DNA of 64,000 nt, taken from Chrysoporthe austroafricana (taxonomy: Eukaryota > Ascomycota > Sordariomycetes > Diaporthales > Cryphonectriaceae). This document shows positions 33,491-44,300 of the stretch, piece by piece (the stretch's first letter is position 1; each line of letters starts with the position of its first letter). Location: NCBI GenBank assembly GCA_001051155.2, contig JYIP02000007.1:3102342-3166341 (forward strand). Direction: 5' to 3'. The position numbers and the translations under genes are program-made. The notes beneath the pieces were generated by a model. The model did not search any database. It was not told the DNA's origin and worked only from the letters and a program-made list of their open reading frames with translations.

Positions 33491-33955
33491 TTTTTTTTCG
33501 GAAGTCTGCATGATGATATGATTAGATGGATGGGCGCGCAAGGAAGCTGGAGGTTGGTGGTTGGCTTTCCATACCGTGTTGGTCAGGCGTGTGGACCGGG
33601 TCCAGCGAGCACGGGACGCTCCTGTCCTCGCAAATCGAAACGAAAGACGTACCAAGGACGATCAGCAGTGATCTTCGAGCACGGTTGATCGCTTATGGCG
33701 ACGAGTCTTGTGCCACCGTCGTGTATTGTTCCTAAGTCAGGAGGCCTGACGGGGGGGGATGGAAGAGGAGGTCGCGTTTGGTTTCATTTGCATTGCCGAA
33801 ACTTCCCGGCCGGCAAGCAGCGCGAGAATCACGCGCCCTTGCTTATGTAAGGAATACAGACGAAGCGTTCATTTGTTATCGATAACTGTCAGCCGAGAAC
33901 TAAAACTTTCCTCCCGCCGCTATTCCGTTACGAGCTAGGGCCTAAGATTGTCCGC
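33491..33955. other. No recognisable gene
   Basis: Upstream flank of FunK1 and its duplicated segments, with a TTTTTTTTC run at 33491 and a poly-G run at 33752. No family features are visible. Confidence 0.4.
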
Positions 33956-33959
33956 ATTC

Positions 33960-34470
33960 TATCCGTACCCCTCGGGCATTCGTGGTGGCAATATGGCGCG
34001 TTGTGGTATGGTGTTGTGGTAGTGCTGCTGCCCGTACGCGCGCTGTCCGTGGTTTTGTCTTTCAACTGCCTGCCCTCTTGTCGTTCCCAGGCTTCCTTTA
34101 TTCCCCTTCCTCTCTCCCCAGGCTTCTTGTCAAGTGTCCGTACTTCCCGGGCGTCAGTGGTGGCAGTACGGCGCGTTGTGGTATGGTGTTGCGGCATTGT
34201 GTGGGCGGTGGTGGTTGTGGTGCTTGGTGCGAAAAAAATGCGCTCGCTCTGTGCCTCTGCCTCTGCCTCTGCCTCTGCCTCTCGCCCGCGCCCTCGCGCT
34301 TTGCGCTGCCCGCGCCTCAAGAACCCACCCCGACAACCAGTCCGAACGCCGCCATACCTGCAATATAATGCTGCACGGCTTGCAACCACCCGGAAAGGCA
34401 TTGTACGGTCTATCTGAAGCTATGGCCGGGGGTAGCAAGGGCCTAAAACCCTCTATGCTGCTGTGATCTG
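33960..34470 (-). repeat. Composite-repeat fragment (R3 and R5'), inverted
   Basis: Two R3 units (GTACGGCGCGTTGTGGTATG, CTTGGTGCGAAA, (CTCTGC)n) are followed by AACCAGTCCGAACGC and the R5' block with CTGAAGCTATGGCCGGGGGT. This is the reverse complement of the arrangement at 24120-24440. Confidence 0.7.
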
Positions 34471-35320
34471 CAGGCCGAAGAGCCGTAAGAGTAATGCCGG
34501 GACGAGAGTATCAAGAAAGCTATGGGAAGACGAGCTGTAAGAGCCGTAGCAGGAAAGCGCCCGAGATAAGACAGTAGAGAGGAGAGAGAGAGGTTGCGAG
34601 GAAGAGCAGCGGGCGGAAGAGTCAGTAGGAAGGAAGAGTTGTGGCAAGAAGAGCTCTGGGAGCTCCGGAGCTGTGGGATGGCAGGTAGGAAGATGACAGT
34701 TCTGGAAAGACGATAGATAATAATAATAATACGGCCAAAGCAGCAGCGCCCGCAGGGTATAATAGCCTGTACGCGGCTGGCTATAAGGGAGGAAGAAGAG
34801 ATGCCTTGCCAGCTTAGAAGGTATAATATTATCCAGGCAGCTGGCTGGCTGGCTTCGACAGAAGAGGAAGAGGAGCCATTTATACTGGGGAGGCTAGCGC
34901 AAGATAGACGACCCTTTCTAGGTAGCTGGCGCTAGTACTGATATGACGTGCAATTATCGAAGCAGCTAGCTAATAGCAAGTAGGTTAGGAGATCTAAGAG
35001 CTGTAAGAGCTATAGAATGCGAATGCGAATCGTAAGGGCTACGAGTCAAGCCAATCAGAACCTTAAAATGCCTCAGGAAAACTAGAAACTGGCAAAGCCA
35101 ATCTTTCAGTACGGTAGAAGGTTACAATAAGGAATTGATTAGCTATAGCAAGATAATCGCGCAAGCATTCGAGCTGAGCTCTAATACCGAGCGATTCGTA
35201 TCTTCGGCCCAGACAATAATGCAAGAAGACAGACCAGCCAGGGAAAGCCCAAGAATAAATGGAGGCAGAGGCAGAAGCAGAAAGTAAAAGTAAAAGCCCT
35301 TATATTACCATCTCGCCTTG
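34471..35320. other. Degenerate R1/R4-like sequence, no gene
   Basis: It contains scattered GAGCTGTAAGAGC and GGGTATAATAGCC text resembling decayed R1 and R4 blocks, followed by unremarkable A-rich sequence. No convincing coding frame. Confidence 0.4.
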
Positions 35321-35369
35321 AGATCGTGGGAAGGTCGATATGCTTCCTTGTCAGTCGTAACGCAGTCGA

Positions 35370-35655
35370 TCATACCAGCGGCTCCGTACACTTACTCAGC
35401 CCCAGCCCGCTACTACAATACACCTTTCCGCATCCGCAGCCCGGCGCGGGTCTAGCCTTCTGGCCTTACGGCGCCGTCGCTGCTCTAGGCCGCGCCGGCC
35501 CCGCCGTCTTCGGAAATCCCATTCATATGACGACGGTAAGCTGTACGAGCACGGCGCCGGCGCTGCTTTAAGTCGCACCGGGCTTGCAGATGCGGGAAGG
35601 TGTATTGTAGTTAGCGAGCCGGGGCTGAATACTAGTATTATCGACTGCATTACGA
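35370..35655. repeat. Inverted repeat with ~70-bp arms
   Basis: The left arm (35370-35450, inverted) and right arm (35588-35655, direct) are copies of the dispersed repeat at 30210-30290. The arms are about 135 bp apart and could form a hairpin. The loop is GC-rich, with GGCGCCGTC-type text. Confidence 0.6.
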
Positions 35656-35782
35656 CTTCGAAACAAACAAAGCCTTGCTACGGCATTAATATAACGCACC
35701 CCCCCCATCCGTCCTCTTTTCTACTTTTCCACCTATCCGTATCCTCCTTTCCATTACTATTACCAACGCATATACATACAGA

Positions 35783-36100
35783 ATGCCGTCAGCTATCCTG
35801 CCTACCACCCCCCCGCCGCCAGGAAGCACCGCCACCGCCACCACCACCACCACCACCACCAGCAGTAGCGGCAGCGGCAGCGACAATAATAACAATAATA
35901 ACAACAATAACAGGCGCGGCAAGACAACGACAGCACCAACAAGTACGGTCCGCCCCCCGACCCCGTACCCCCTCCCGTACCTCCCACGTTCCGCCCTCTT
36001 TCTCCGCCCGCTCTCCCCGATCCAGCCCCTGCCGCCGCCTCTGCTACGCGCGCCCGACCTACGAACCCAACCGCGCACGCGGCGAGCCGGATCGAATTGA
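35783..36100 (+). CDS. Low-complexity ORF, doubtful gene
   Basis: The ATG at 35783 opens 105 codons that are almost wholly simple repeats: poly-Pro, poly-Thr (from (CAC)n), Ser/Gly, and nine Asn (from (AAT/AAC)n), then a Pro/Leu/Arg-rich end. The antisense frame is equally long. This is best seen as a microsatellite cluster, though it could be the disordered start of a gene. Confidence 0.2.
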   Translation: MPSAILPTTPPPPGSTATATTTTTTTSSSGSGSDNNNNNNNNNRRGKTTTAPTSTVRPPTPYPLPYLPRSALFLRPLSPIQPLPPPLLRAPDLRTQPRTRRAGSN

Positions 36101-36850
36101 CAGTTATAGCGCGGGATGGTTAGTAATAAGGCAAAAGCAAGGGAATGACTATTAACCCCGCTTACCCGCTCCTTAGCACTTGTGGCGCTGTCGCTGCTTT
36201 AGAGTGCGACATGCCCTATTCTCGAAACGGGAGGATCTATTATATGAATGCATGTGATTGAAGATGACGGGTCCAAAGGCCATAGTGCGCGGCAGTCTAA
36301 AGAAAGGGGCTGCCTGGTGGATGGGATCTGCGGGCGAAACGCATGGGGGGATGGCAGAGAACTACCACTTGCTGGAACAGGGTGTTAAAATGGATAGAAG
36401 ACTGCAGTTCTCACCATATATCTTGTTATAAATTGCAATAAGCAGACTGGCTTCCGAAGAGACTTGTCGACCTTGAGGATTATGAGAAAGGACTGCGTCG
36501 TATCCTCGTCTGCTCTAGCTAGGAACCGGACAGCCCGATACTTAGCCCTTAGACGATTATAATCAGCAAGATTTTGCTGCTAGGTCGCAGTCTCTGCCTT
36601 GGCTCAGAACTTCTGTGATGCGTTGTTTGCGACCTATACGCTCGGCTTTCGTACGTCTAGATTAACTCCCTATATATTATCCAGGGCTCCCGGGACGCCT
36701 GGACGCAGCTCTAGAATGCTACGGCCCCGTTTTCGAAAAGGGAGGAACGGGCGCAAGCAGAAGGGCATTAGAGGCGAACAAGGAGGAATTCGGACAAAAA
36801 GATTAACATACCCATTTACGGCCCAGATAATAGCGCAAAAGGACCTTCCA
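36101..36850. other. No recognisable gene
   Basis: Frames are short and lack family features. ACGGGTCCAAAGG and GTGCGCGGCAGTCT at about 36268-36300 echo text at 28257-28292. Confidence 0.35.
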
Positions 36851-36940
36851 AAAAAAAAAAAAAAAAAAAAAAACCCCCCCCCCCACCCCCCCACCCTTTC
36901 NCGAAAAAGAAACATCCAAAAAAAAAAAAAAAAAAAAAAG
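36850..36940. other. Homopolymer cluster with ambiguous base N
   Basis: A run of more than 20 A is followed by C-rich text (CCCCCCCCCCACCCCCCCA), an N at 36901, and another A run of about 21. This is probably a low-quality or collapsed part of the assembly. Frames across it are unreliable. Confidence 0.85.
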
Positions 36941-37269
36941 CTCGCTTGCAATTCTCGAACTATATATATATATACTATATGCGATACTAATACAATCCTC
37001 CTGCGTGCCTCCTTCCCTCCCTCTCTGCCAGTGATCGGGACTGCTGCTCTGCTTTCAACGGGGTATACGGGGTATGCGTAAACGGGGTCCGATCCCGCTC
37101 GCCGTAGCTTCTTTGTTCCGGGCAGCGGTATGCAAGGATCGGCCTGGCGTTTTGTTCCAGCCCGGGCGGCGGGAAGGGAGGGGGCTGCTGCTGCTGCTGC
37201 CGCTGCCGCTACCGTACCAGATGCTTAGAATCCTACCGGAAAGGCAGCGATCTTCTTATCCTTATCTGT

Positions 37270-38460
37270 TCCGGGAATCTCGGCCCGCGCGTCGACTGCC
37301 GCTTGCTACGCGGGAAACTCGCCGCTGCGCAGCCCCGCCAGCTCGTTACGCTGCATAGCGGACGCGCTATATAGCCTTGTCAGCTCGTGGCGCAAAGTAG
37401 CTAGCTCGTTATGGCAGCTGTCGATATTAACGCTTTCAAGCTTGCGGCGCAGCTCAGCTTCCTACTATTAGAAGATATCTGGAAACATAAATGGAAGCCA
37501 CTAACCAGGGAAGTCTATTCCTACCAGCATCTGGTTCTACAATTCTTCGAAAGATTTTCCGCCTATCAGCACATAATTCTCCTCTAATCTTCCAAAAGTT
37601 CGGTCCTCAACTATAGCTAACTCCCCAAACGTTTCCACTTTATAGTTTCTGGGCTGCTGGCCCGGCTGGTCGGTCAGGTATTAACTTGCGGCAACTGTCG
37701 AAGAATTGTTAGCCGCTTCAATGCCTGCGTATGCTTTAGCTTCCCACCTTATCCTTCCTTGTAGCTTACCTCGGACAAAGGATTGATATGACTAGAGATT
37801 CTAGAATGGCTCTTCGGTTCCTAGCATACGGATGATTTTCAGAGCATTAGGTAGAACATTATTATCCACCGTGCTGGCCAAGTAATTATAATCGAATACG
37901 TCTTGAGATATCGCCTCCTATACACTAGGCTGGAAAGAGATAGCCTATCTCGCCAGGACCGCAGGGCTCAAGTTACGCAGCGTTCTGCATTTCCGACCTA
38001 TTACATTTCTCGCTTTAACCGCCCTGGAATCGCTGCTGGAAGGTAGTGATAGTACTTGAAAGACGAGGCCCAAGTTTCTCTTTAAAACAGTCAGGATATA
38101 GTATTTCCCCTCTTTTGCTTCCTGGATCGATGCTATAGCTTGGTTTATGAAATCGTTAGCCTTCCGTCCGACTTCGTATATCCAGACTCCTGCTCTGGCA
38201 GCAACCATATGCACAAATCGCTGCGCGTGCTGGAGGATTTTTGTCGCAAGAGCCTCAAGCTAAACGCCTTGCTTATACGACGGGCGAAACCCATTATTAT
38301 CGAACTTGACCGGCAACTTGTCGATACTCGTCGCTATTGCCAGCATTTCGATCAATAGGTGATATGCATGCGTTATGATAGGATACGAATCGGTAAGAGT
38401 TCCTGATATACCAAAACTAGAGTGATTTTGCTCGTATTTCGGAATACGGCTTGTTTTGCT
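37270..38460 (-). pseudogene. Long single frame interrupted only by Q-type stops, unknown protein
   Basis: On the minus strand a single frame runs from about 38460 to about 37270 (near 400 codons) without any indel. Its stops (for example after YKQG-V, LSPAVLAR, QPSV, TEEPF, NL, VAAS, KSFEEL, FPG, and three in a row after FPDIF) are all TAA or TAG and can each be read as former Gln; TTFGRL-like stretches between them are intact. Segments include HAQRFVHMVAARAGVWIYEV, RKANDFINQAIASIQEAKEG and KLESVNIDSCHNELATLRHE, ending in a basic part (GPRFPEQIRIRRSLP). The order of a helical core, coiled coil and basic tail would fit a gag-like protein of a retroelement, but I cannot name the family. RIP is the likely cause. 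Confidence 0.5.
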
Positions 38461-39304
38461 CTCTTATCTGATAAACACTTGGCTCGGCGCAGAGACCCCG
38501 GGTTGAATCCGCCAGTACTAGTTCTTGTCGGAAACCTGGTATGCCGAATTACAAAGTTTGACGACGAGAGAAGTTCTGCCGATAGTTCAGAGTTTTGAAT
38601 GGTAGGGAACCTACATTTATTTATTCAAAGTTCGAACGATAACGAGTTTACAAAGGCTGCTCTATATCTGAGCATCCGAAAACGATACGGAATATGCTAT
38701 CTTCCCTTCTCTAGCCTGACGGTTAAGCCTGTCTAAAGCTACACTTGAAGGGAACTAATCTTTTACGAAAGACGTAACGCAGCCACCCAGCAACCAGCAA
38801 TTCCAATCTTTCGTAACGCAGCTACCTAGCAGCCAGCAGTTCCAGCCTTCGCGTAAGCCATGCAACCCGCATAGAGTTCAGCCAACAGAATCTCAATCTG
38901 AAAAAGCCAGTTGCAACCCTGCATAGCCTAACATTGAACGCCGTAGTCGAATATGCAGAGTCTTCAAAGTTGGGACATCTTCGGCAAACATGCCAGCTAT
39001 ACAAAATTTGAACATATCCGTATATCTGCCGCATGGACTGGACTCTATACTACTGATGGCCAATAGGAACTGTCTATATAACCAGTTGATCCAAGCATCT
39101 GACCTCTTGCCGGTCGGAGTCCAGTACCCGTACCAATGCCGAAGCCTGCAACCATCGTAATAACCAGCAGCATATTGGCAGAGGAAGGCAGCATAAGTCT
39201 AGTATAAAAAGACTTCTATCTGACGATGGATCCCATCTCAAGAGCTTCAATCCTCATCCTCAGAAGATATCGAACCAGCTAGGCTCAGAGCTTGAGAAAT
39301 AAAC
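38461..39304. other. No recognisable gene
   Basis: AT-richer unique sequence. A short internal duplication occurs near 38770-38840 (CGTAACGCAGC, CCAGCAACCAGCA/CTAGCAGCCAGCA). Confidence 0.4.
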
Positions 39305-39450
39305 GTGGAAAAGTGGAGCAACCAGTACCCTAACCCTGGCATTTCTATGCTCTATATATTTATTTTTTGTAATAGACAGATATCTATCTCAATACTTATT
39401 TAACCCATTCCCTTGCTCGATAGAAGGTACCTGTTTCGCCACAATAAAAT
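39305..39450 (+). repeat. Partner of the inverted repeat at 23.7-23.95 kb
   Basis: It starts GTGGAAAAGTGGAGCAACCA, then TACCCTAACCCTGGCATTTC, and ends in GGTACCTGTTTCGCCACAAT, as in the copy at 23690-23945. Downstream of it the sequence differs (ATG at 39469). Confidence 0.7.
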
Positions 39451-40270
39451 ACCAAAGAGAACTCAAGTATGTCTTCTTCTTACCGTAAGCCCAAGCCGCT
39501 CGCTCACTCCCGCTGTCTAGGATGTGCAAAAAGTCTGTCGCTAGGAAAATTTGGGAATGTGGTGATTTCGAAGACCAAGATGTCGAATTCGAACCTTGCG
39601 GCGATATGTCTGCCCCCGGCCATACAGTTCAAATCAACCAGCTAGGCTCCAGCAGAGTCAAAGGAAAGTGTGGACAGGCCAATTGCCAAAACCCTTAAAG
39701 CGATTGTCTGTGAGTATCTTGCCAGGAAACTATTCGACAAGCTATTGCATGCTAATAACCGCCAGGAGAGCGGCATGATGAGTAAACCATTAGGGGTTGG
39801 GTGACGAAATGGTGCTCTTGCCGATCAGATGGGGTGCGAATCATCGACGTCTATTCGAGGGAATCTGGCGGGGAGTGCATGGCGAGTGTGGAAAGCGATT
39901 CATGTTGCCAGTCAAATTGTATGGGCTTTCAATAATGAATGTACTTGGTTTGCAATGCTAGTTCTATCCGACAAGCGTTGTCTGCATGTCTGTTTTGATA
40001 AAGTGATCGGCATCGTGCTGGCAAAGCCCACTTTTGCTGAGCTAGCCCCCCGGTGCTGCTGCATGTACTGGGATGTCAGATTATGGATGATGTACCGTGA
40101 CGTATCGTCTTGGCATGCCGAGACTGGCGCCGTCCAGCAGCGCCGTCCAGTATTTAGACCCTGACTGTCTCTTCGCAATACCGGTTCGCAGCACTGGTTC
40201 CAAACCTGCGATCACAGCCTCAGATACCAACCATTTGTACATGATATATGATGGAAGAGTTGGACTAGGG
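39451..40270. other. Weak frames only
   Basis: A plus frame from ATG 39469 (MSSSYRKPKPLAHSRCLGC) runs about 60 codons, then TAG, then a further open part to about 39800. Another plus frame spans 39829-40164. Neither shows a recognisable family. Confidence 0.3.
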
Positions 40271-40690
40271 AGCTTACATATCACGTTTCTTTCGCAAAGA
40301 GCTGGGTGTCATTCTGAAGCGGCCCAGGGAGTCTTGGGCAGGGACGGCCGGTGACGCCAAGGCTGAAGAGGTGAAGACAGCCTTCGATATTAAGAAAAAG
40401 ATCTTCGACAGAATAGGTAAACATCCAAGGATCGTCTTGTCAGGCTCCCCTTCCTCAGTCGGGTAAAATAGTAACAAAGGCTAAGTGCCAATAGGTGTTT
40501 GGGATTTACCGGCTCGGGCATTCTGTTTGAAGAAGCAGCCTATGGAAATTTGCAGAGATACATTGACAAGAACTACGCATCTCTGAATGTTGTTCAGCGC
40601 TGGAAATGGTGCCTGCAAGCAGCTGAGGCCATTGCCTACCTTCACGAAAAGGGCGTCCTAAGGTTGAGAGTCCTTAGCGAGAAGGACTAG
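40271..40690 (+). pseudogene. Protein-kinase N-lobe fragment
   Basis: Exon 1 reads RKELGVILKRPRES, then AEEVKTAFDIKKKIFDRIGK and HPRIVL. An intron with GTCAGG and CCAATAG ends (about 40441-40496) joins to CLGFTGSGILFEEAAYGNLQ, then RWKWCLQAAEAIAYLHEKGV. This pattern (small fungal kinases with LKxPR, HPRIV, a hinge with GDLQ/GNLQ, and WCLQAAEAIxYLHxKGV) normally leads straight into the catalytic HSDLRPDN segment. Here it ends in RLRVLSEKD and TAG, so the C-lobe is lost. It is inactive. Confidence 0.6.
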
Positions 40691-40975
40691 AATACGACGT
40701 TAGGCCGGCTTTAGGACGAAGGTCGGCGTGAAGGCTTGCGGGGTACTGGCTTTTGTTTTTCAATTGGTCAGAGACGGGTCGCATGGGGTACCTCACGTAG
40801 TATTAAAGATACATAATTCGGCTGGCGCTATTGCCACTTTTAATCCATAATTGATATCATCCTATGGTTGTGCCGTACCTAATGGCCTGCTTCCTTATTT
40901 GCGTAGGCTATCGGCCCAGCTATCATCTTCAAGTGTCGTGGGCGTTGGAAGCGGATGCTGCCTTTCCTTCGGTAA
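40691..40975. other. Spacer, no gene
   Basis: No family features; it separates two pseudogenes that face each other. Confidence 0.35.
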
Positions 40976-42534
40976 TTACCTCTTTGCTGGTCGCTCCCGT
41001 GTCCATCCAGTTGGTGCTCTGACCAACCTATAGTTGAGATGTGGCCGTGGCGAGATCGACTGGAAATGAAGCCGTTCTCTGTCGCCGCAGCCCCGAGTCC
41101 TTGTCCGTAACTTTGTGCCAGCAGTAGGCCTGGGGGATGATTTTGCCTTGGATACTTTCTGTGGTCTAACTGGTCCAAGTGGCCTGTCTTTAGCCTGTCG
41201 TGACCTGTCCTTGGCTTGTCGATGCTTTGTCTCCCAACGCTTCGGCACTTGTTGAACACTGTCCAGTATCGTGGTATCCGAGTCCACGATGCAAGGCTGG
41301 GGCTTTGGAGCGTTGGATGTCCGAGTCCGCATGTCCCGACTGTTTAGCTTAGGCTTCGAGACCCTGGCTCTACCAAGAACCGCAAGAGGCTCCTGTCCCT
41401 TGGCCCGACGTTAATACGTAGAGGCTTTCCGCACAGCCTTTAGCACGGCATCCTCATCATTGCTGTATTCTTCGGTAGGCGTTAGAAGTTGGGGATGCGT
41501 CTTCCGGAGTCGCTAGTATTCAATCCAGTCCAGCAAGACTTGATAATTTTCTAGAATCTGGTTATCATATTGTAAATATCCCCGGAGGGCTTCTGCGTTC
41601 TGTGCTGCTCGTCGAGAACCTTCAGGATCCGTATCCGTATTGCCGGCTCCCTCCAGAGCGCCCAAATTCGCTTTGTGCTCGTCTCGTTCCTTCTCTAATC
41701 GTTCATAACGGTCGAGATAGTAGTTCTGAAACTCGATCCAATCCTCTTTCTGGTCTTGCTGCTTTAAATTCCTTACAAGGTAGACGTTACCCCCTAGTCC
41801 ATGCCTTCGTCGACGCTCGCGAACCTCTTCCACGTATGCACTAAATTTTTCAGAACGGTTCCGGACTCCTGTCCGAAACAAGTGAAATCTTTGCCAATCT
41901 GCTCTTTGGGCGCAAAGCGCTTCGCGAGTCGACGATATGAATCTCCAGACCTCTATTATCGGTCGGTATTCTTCGGGAAGATCTTGAACGAAGATATTGA
42001 GGTCGTAAGGGTAACAGGGAGGGCAGTATTGTTTTCCCAGGTCCTTACGCGCCTGCCCTTCGTACAAGAAAGACTCCTTGTCATCTTCCTCTTCGTCCGG
42101 GAGAGGTATTCCAGTTCTGTATCATTCCAATGTCAGTACAAGCGGGAGCGATACAGGGTGTTTGGACGGATTCCAGTCGTTATTATAGTTTTGAAGATAG
42201 AATATCAGTATCGAGAGAACGTAGGACGAGCTGCTGCCTGCGCTACAGCATTAGCCTAACTTTCCGAAATTGCCTGTCGGCCGTAGCCGCGTACGCTGCT
42301 TTCCTGAGAACTTTGACTTTCGTGGATTCGACGAGTTGGTCAAACTCGGTATCGGAAAGCTCGACGATACTGTACAAATGAAATTCAAATGTTAGCGGTC
42401 GATTATCTCCGCGAGAAAGAGCCGTCCGCGGGGCTCACGTACTCGATATTGCCAGAACCCCTGTTATTGCTGTAAGTTTTGATGACAGCGCTTGTAGCTA
42501 GGTTATAGATCGGAGAACTGGGTTGGGAGTCCAT
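40976..42534 (-). pseudogene. Coiled-coil fungal family often auto-annotated ankyrin 2,3/unc44
   Basis: ATG at 42532-42534 (MDSQPSSPIYNLATSAVIK). A donor GTGAGC near 42440 and an ACAG acceptor near 42372 lead to IVELSDTEFDQLVESTKVKV, then RKVRLMLQRR-type text with TAG and TAATAA at glutamine positions, and another GTATCG..ACAG intron near 42120-42155. Then LPDEEEDDKESFLYEGQ, LNIFVQDLPEEYRPIIEVWR, EEVRERRRRHGLGGNVYLVR, DWIEFQNYYLDRYERLEKER, and a basic tail (AVLKAVRKASTY, TAA, EPLAVLGRARVSKPKLN), ending at 40976. I know this family as a common repeat-compartment protein with helical and basic parts; despite its automatic name, no ankyrin repeat is visible here. At least four Q-type stops make it a RIP-damaged pseudogene. 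Function unknown. Confidence 0.6.
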
Positions 42535-42963
42535 CTGTAGAGATAGGTACATGCAATGCAGGTGGCGCACGTCGGTAGTGCACGTCGGTAGTGCAGCGAT
42601 GGAAGGAAAAGCGAATTGACAGTTTGAAGTCGAAGGCGAGAGAGCGCAGACGTGCACGTACACTTTGCTGCGTCATATGCCCCACGTCCACGGGATGTCG
42701 GATCGCCCGTTGGCTGCGCTAGACCATCTCGTGTAAGCGGGCGTTTGAGTTGCGAGCTAATCATGCTTGGTTTTGCCGTGCTGGAAGATTTGCCCTATCA
42801 AGACCTTGGAAGGGCGCACAGGGGCACCACAGGGGCCTTGTACTTGCTCGAGGTTCCGCAGGTTCCCGCATATAAGCCATGCCTTCTTCCGACCAGGAGA
42901 GGAGCTATTGCACCGTAACTTTTCTCATCGCTTCAAGCCATCATATACGGTCCTAATATCTTC
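42535..42963. other. Divergent spacer, no gene
   Basis: It separates the start codons of the coiled-coil pseudogene (minus) and the small gene at 42964 (plus). A direct duplication of GCACGTCGGTAGT lies at about 42567-42594. Confidence 0.4.
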
Positions 42964-43481
42964 ATGGTGCTGACTGCTCATGATCTGAAGAATAAGGCGA
43001 GTAGTGCCTTAAAACTCAATCATAACTCAAAATGGTTTTGCAAAGCAACTGGGGGTGTCACCGGGAAACCCACGATTGGCAGTCGCGAGACTACGCCCGC
43101 AGAAGATTCAAAATCCGATGCCCATAACGAAGCCAGTATTGTTGACCGCCTAGTGCTATCCTTTGATAAGCTGCTCACATTAGACAATCTTGAGAATAGA
43201 CTGCAGCTGGGCACGAATCTGGCTCTATATTATGTGCTTCTGGGGTACCGTAGAACGTACGGGATCAGTGCTAGACAGGTAAGTGAAGTAATAGCTACAT
43301 TACGGTTGCACATGCAAATATCCTCTAAAATAAATGCTTACTAACTTCAACTTAGTGCAATCTTATGCTGGACGAAAATCTTCATATTTGGCTGTACGAA
43401 TATGAATCGACGCACGGCATTGCAGTCGGCCAAAATTATTACAAGGGCAGAGTTCTGGGCTTGGAAGGGGTCTTCATTTAA
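42964..43481 (+). CDS. Small two-exon hypothetical protein
   Basis: ATG 42964. Exon 1 ends at 43278 with GISARQ. The intron at 43279-43355 has GTAAGT, a perfect branch TACTAAC and ACTTAG. Exon 2 (43356-43481) continues CNLMLDENLHIWLYEYESTH and ends VFI, TAA. The product is 146 aa with no signal peptide or membrane segment visible. The well-formed intron keeping an open frame on both sides is the main evidence. I do not recognise the family; it may be a truncated part of a larger protein. Expression cannot be judged. Confidence 0.5.
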
Positions 43482-43559
43482 TGATAACTGTTAAGGTGGT
43501 CTAAGGAGTGCTGAAGAACCAGGTCCATCCTTGGTTCGACGGGTGCGTTCCCGCCGTAC

Positions 43560-43880
43560 TTATAGACCTTGGTTTCCGAAATCTGCCTCAGGCATCCACT
43601 GCACAGCCTCCTTCTTTATGCAGTTGGGCCTGACCGGTTTGCCCAACGGCGCGGAACCCGCAATGCCTTGATTTCCTTCCTTTCTTAAGGCACCCTTAGG
43701 TGTCCGTGTAACAAAAATGGCCAGAATCACAGGGAGATCCGTACCAAGGAAATGTGGAATCTGGCAAAGGAGCCTAGCATTATCGAAGAATTTAGGGTTA
43801 GGGTCGTTCACTACAGCAGTCTTACGTTCAAGATGGAGTTTCTCAACCCTGCTCCAGGATCAGCATCCTTATCCCTCTCG
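43560..43880 (-). CDS. Possible hypothetical gene fragment
   Basis: The minus frame reads SRVEKLHLERKTAVVNDPNP, then KFFDNARLLCQIPHFLGTDL, PVILAIFVTRTPKGALRKEG, and ends at 43560. It has a fair residue mix but is closed upstream by two stops. A further protein-like frame lies at 43994-44194 minus (RSGRKNEPVPKPCQGVYRRT). No family recognised. Confidence 0.25.
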
Positions 43881-44300
43881 TGAGCTGGGAGAGATAAAGG
43901 ATCCTCGTGTCGGTAAGCTTAGCCTAGCCAACAGTTGGCTAACACGATATACAGACGGCATAGCGCCGGGACAAGAACCAAGCCGTGCCGCGCTTATCGA
44001 GCACGATCAAATATTCTTGCGTAACAAGACTCGACCCATCTGCCCAGCCATCTCTTCGTTCTGCGATAAACCCCTTGGCATGGCTTTGGTACCGGCTCAT
44101 TCTTTCTTCCCGAACGCAGCATCGACCGCACGGTTTCCTGCAGAGCGTCCTGCTGCTTTTGCTTCTCGTCCCGGAAGCGTCCTGGTTTCTCCATCTCTCG
44201 TGCTTCGCTCGCACGGTTGGCGTGCGTTGCGGCCTTTCCTAGCTATTTAGCTTCTGCAATTGTTAGTAGGTAAGACAAGACAATGAGATAGGTACCCACG

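Noticed and set aside
38460..38520. tRNA-like text (GGGTTGAATCC) on plus strand
   Set aside because: No acceptor stem or cloverleaf could be paired around it.
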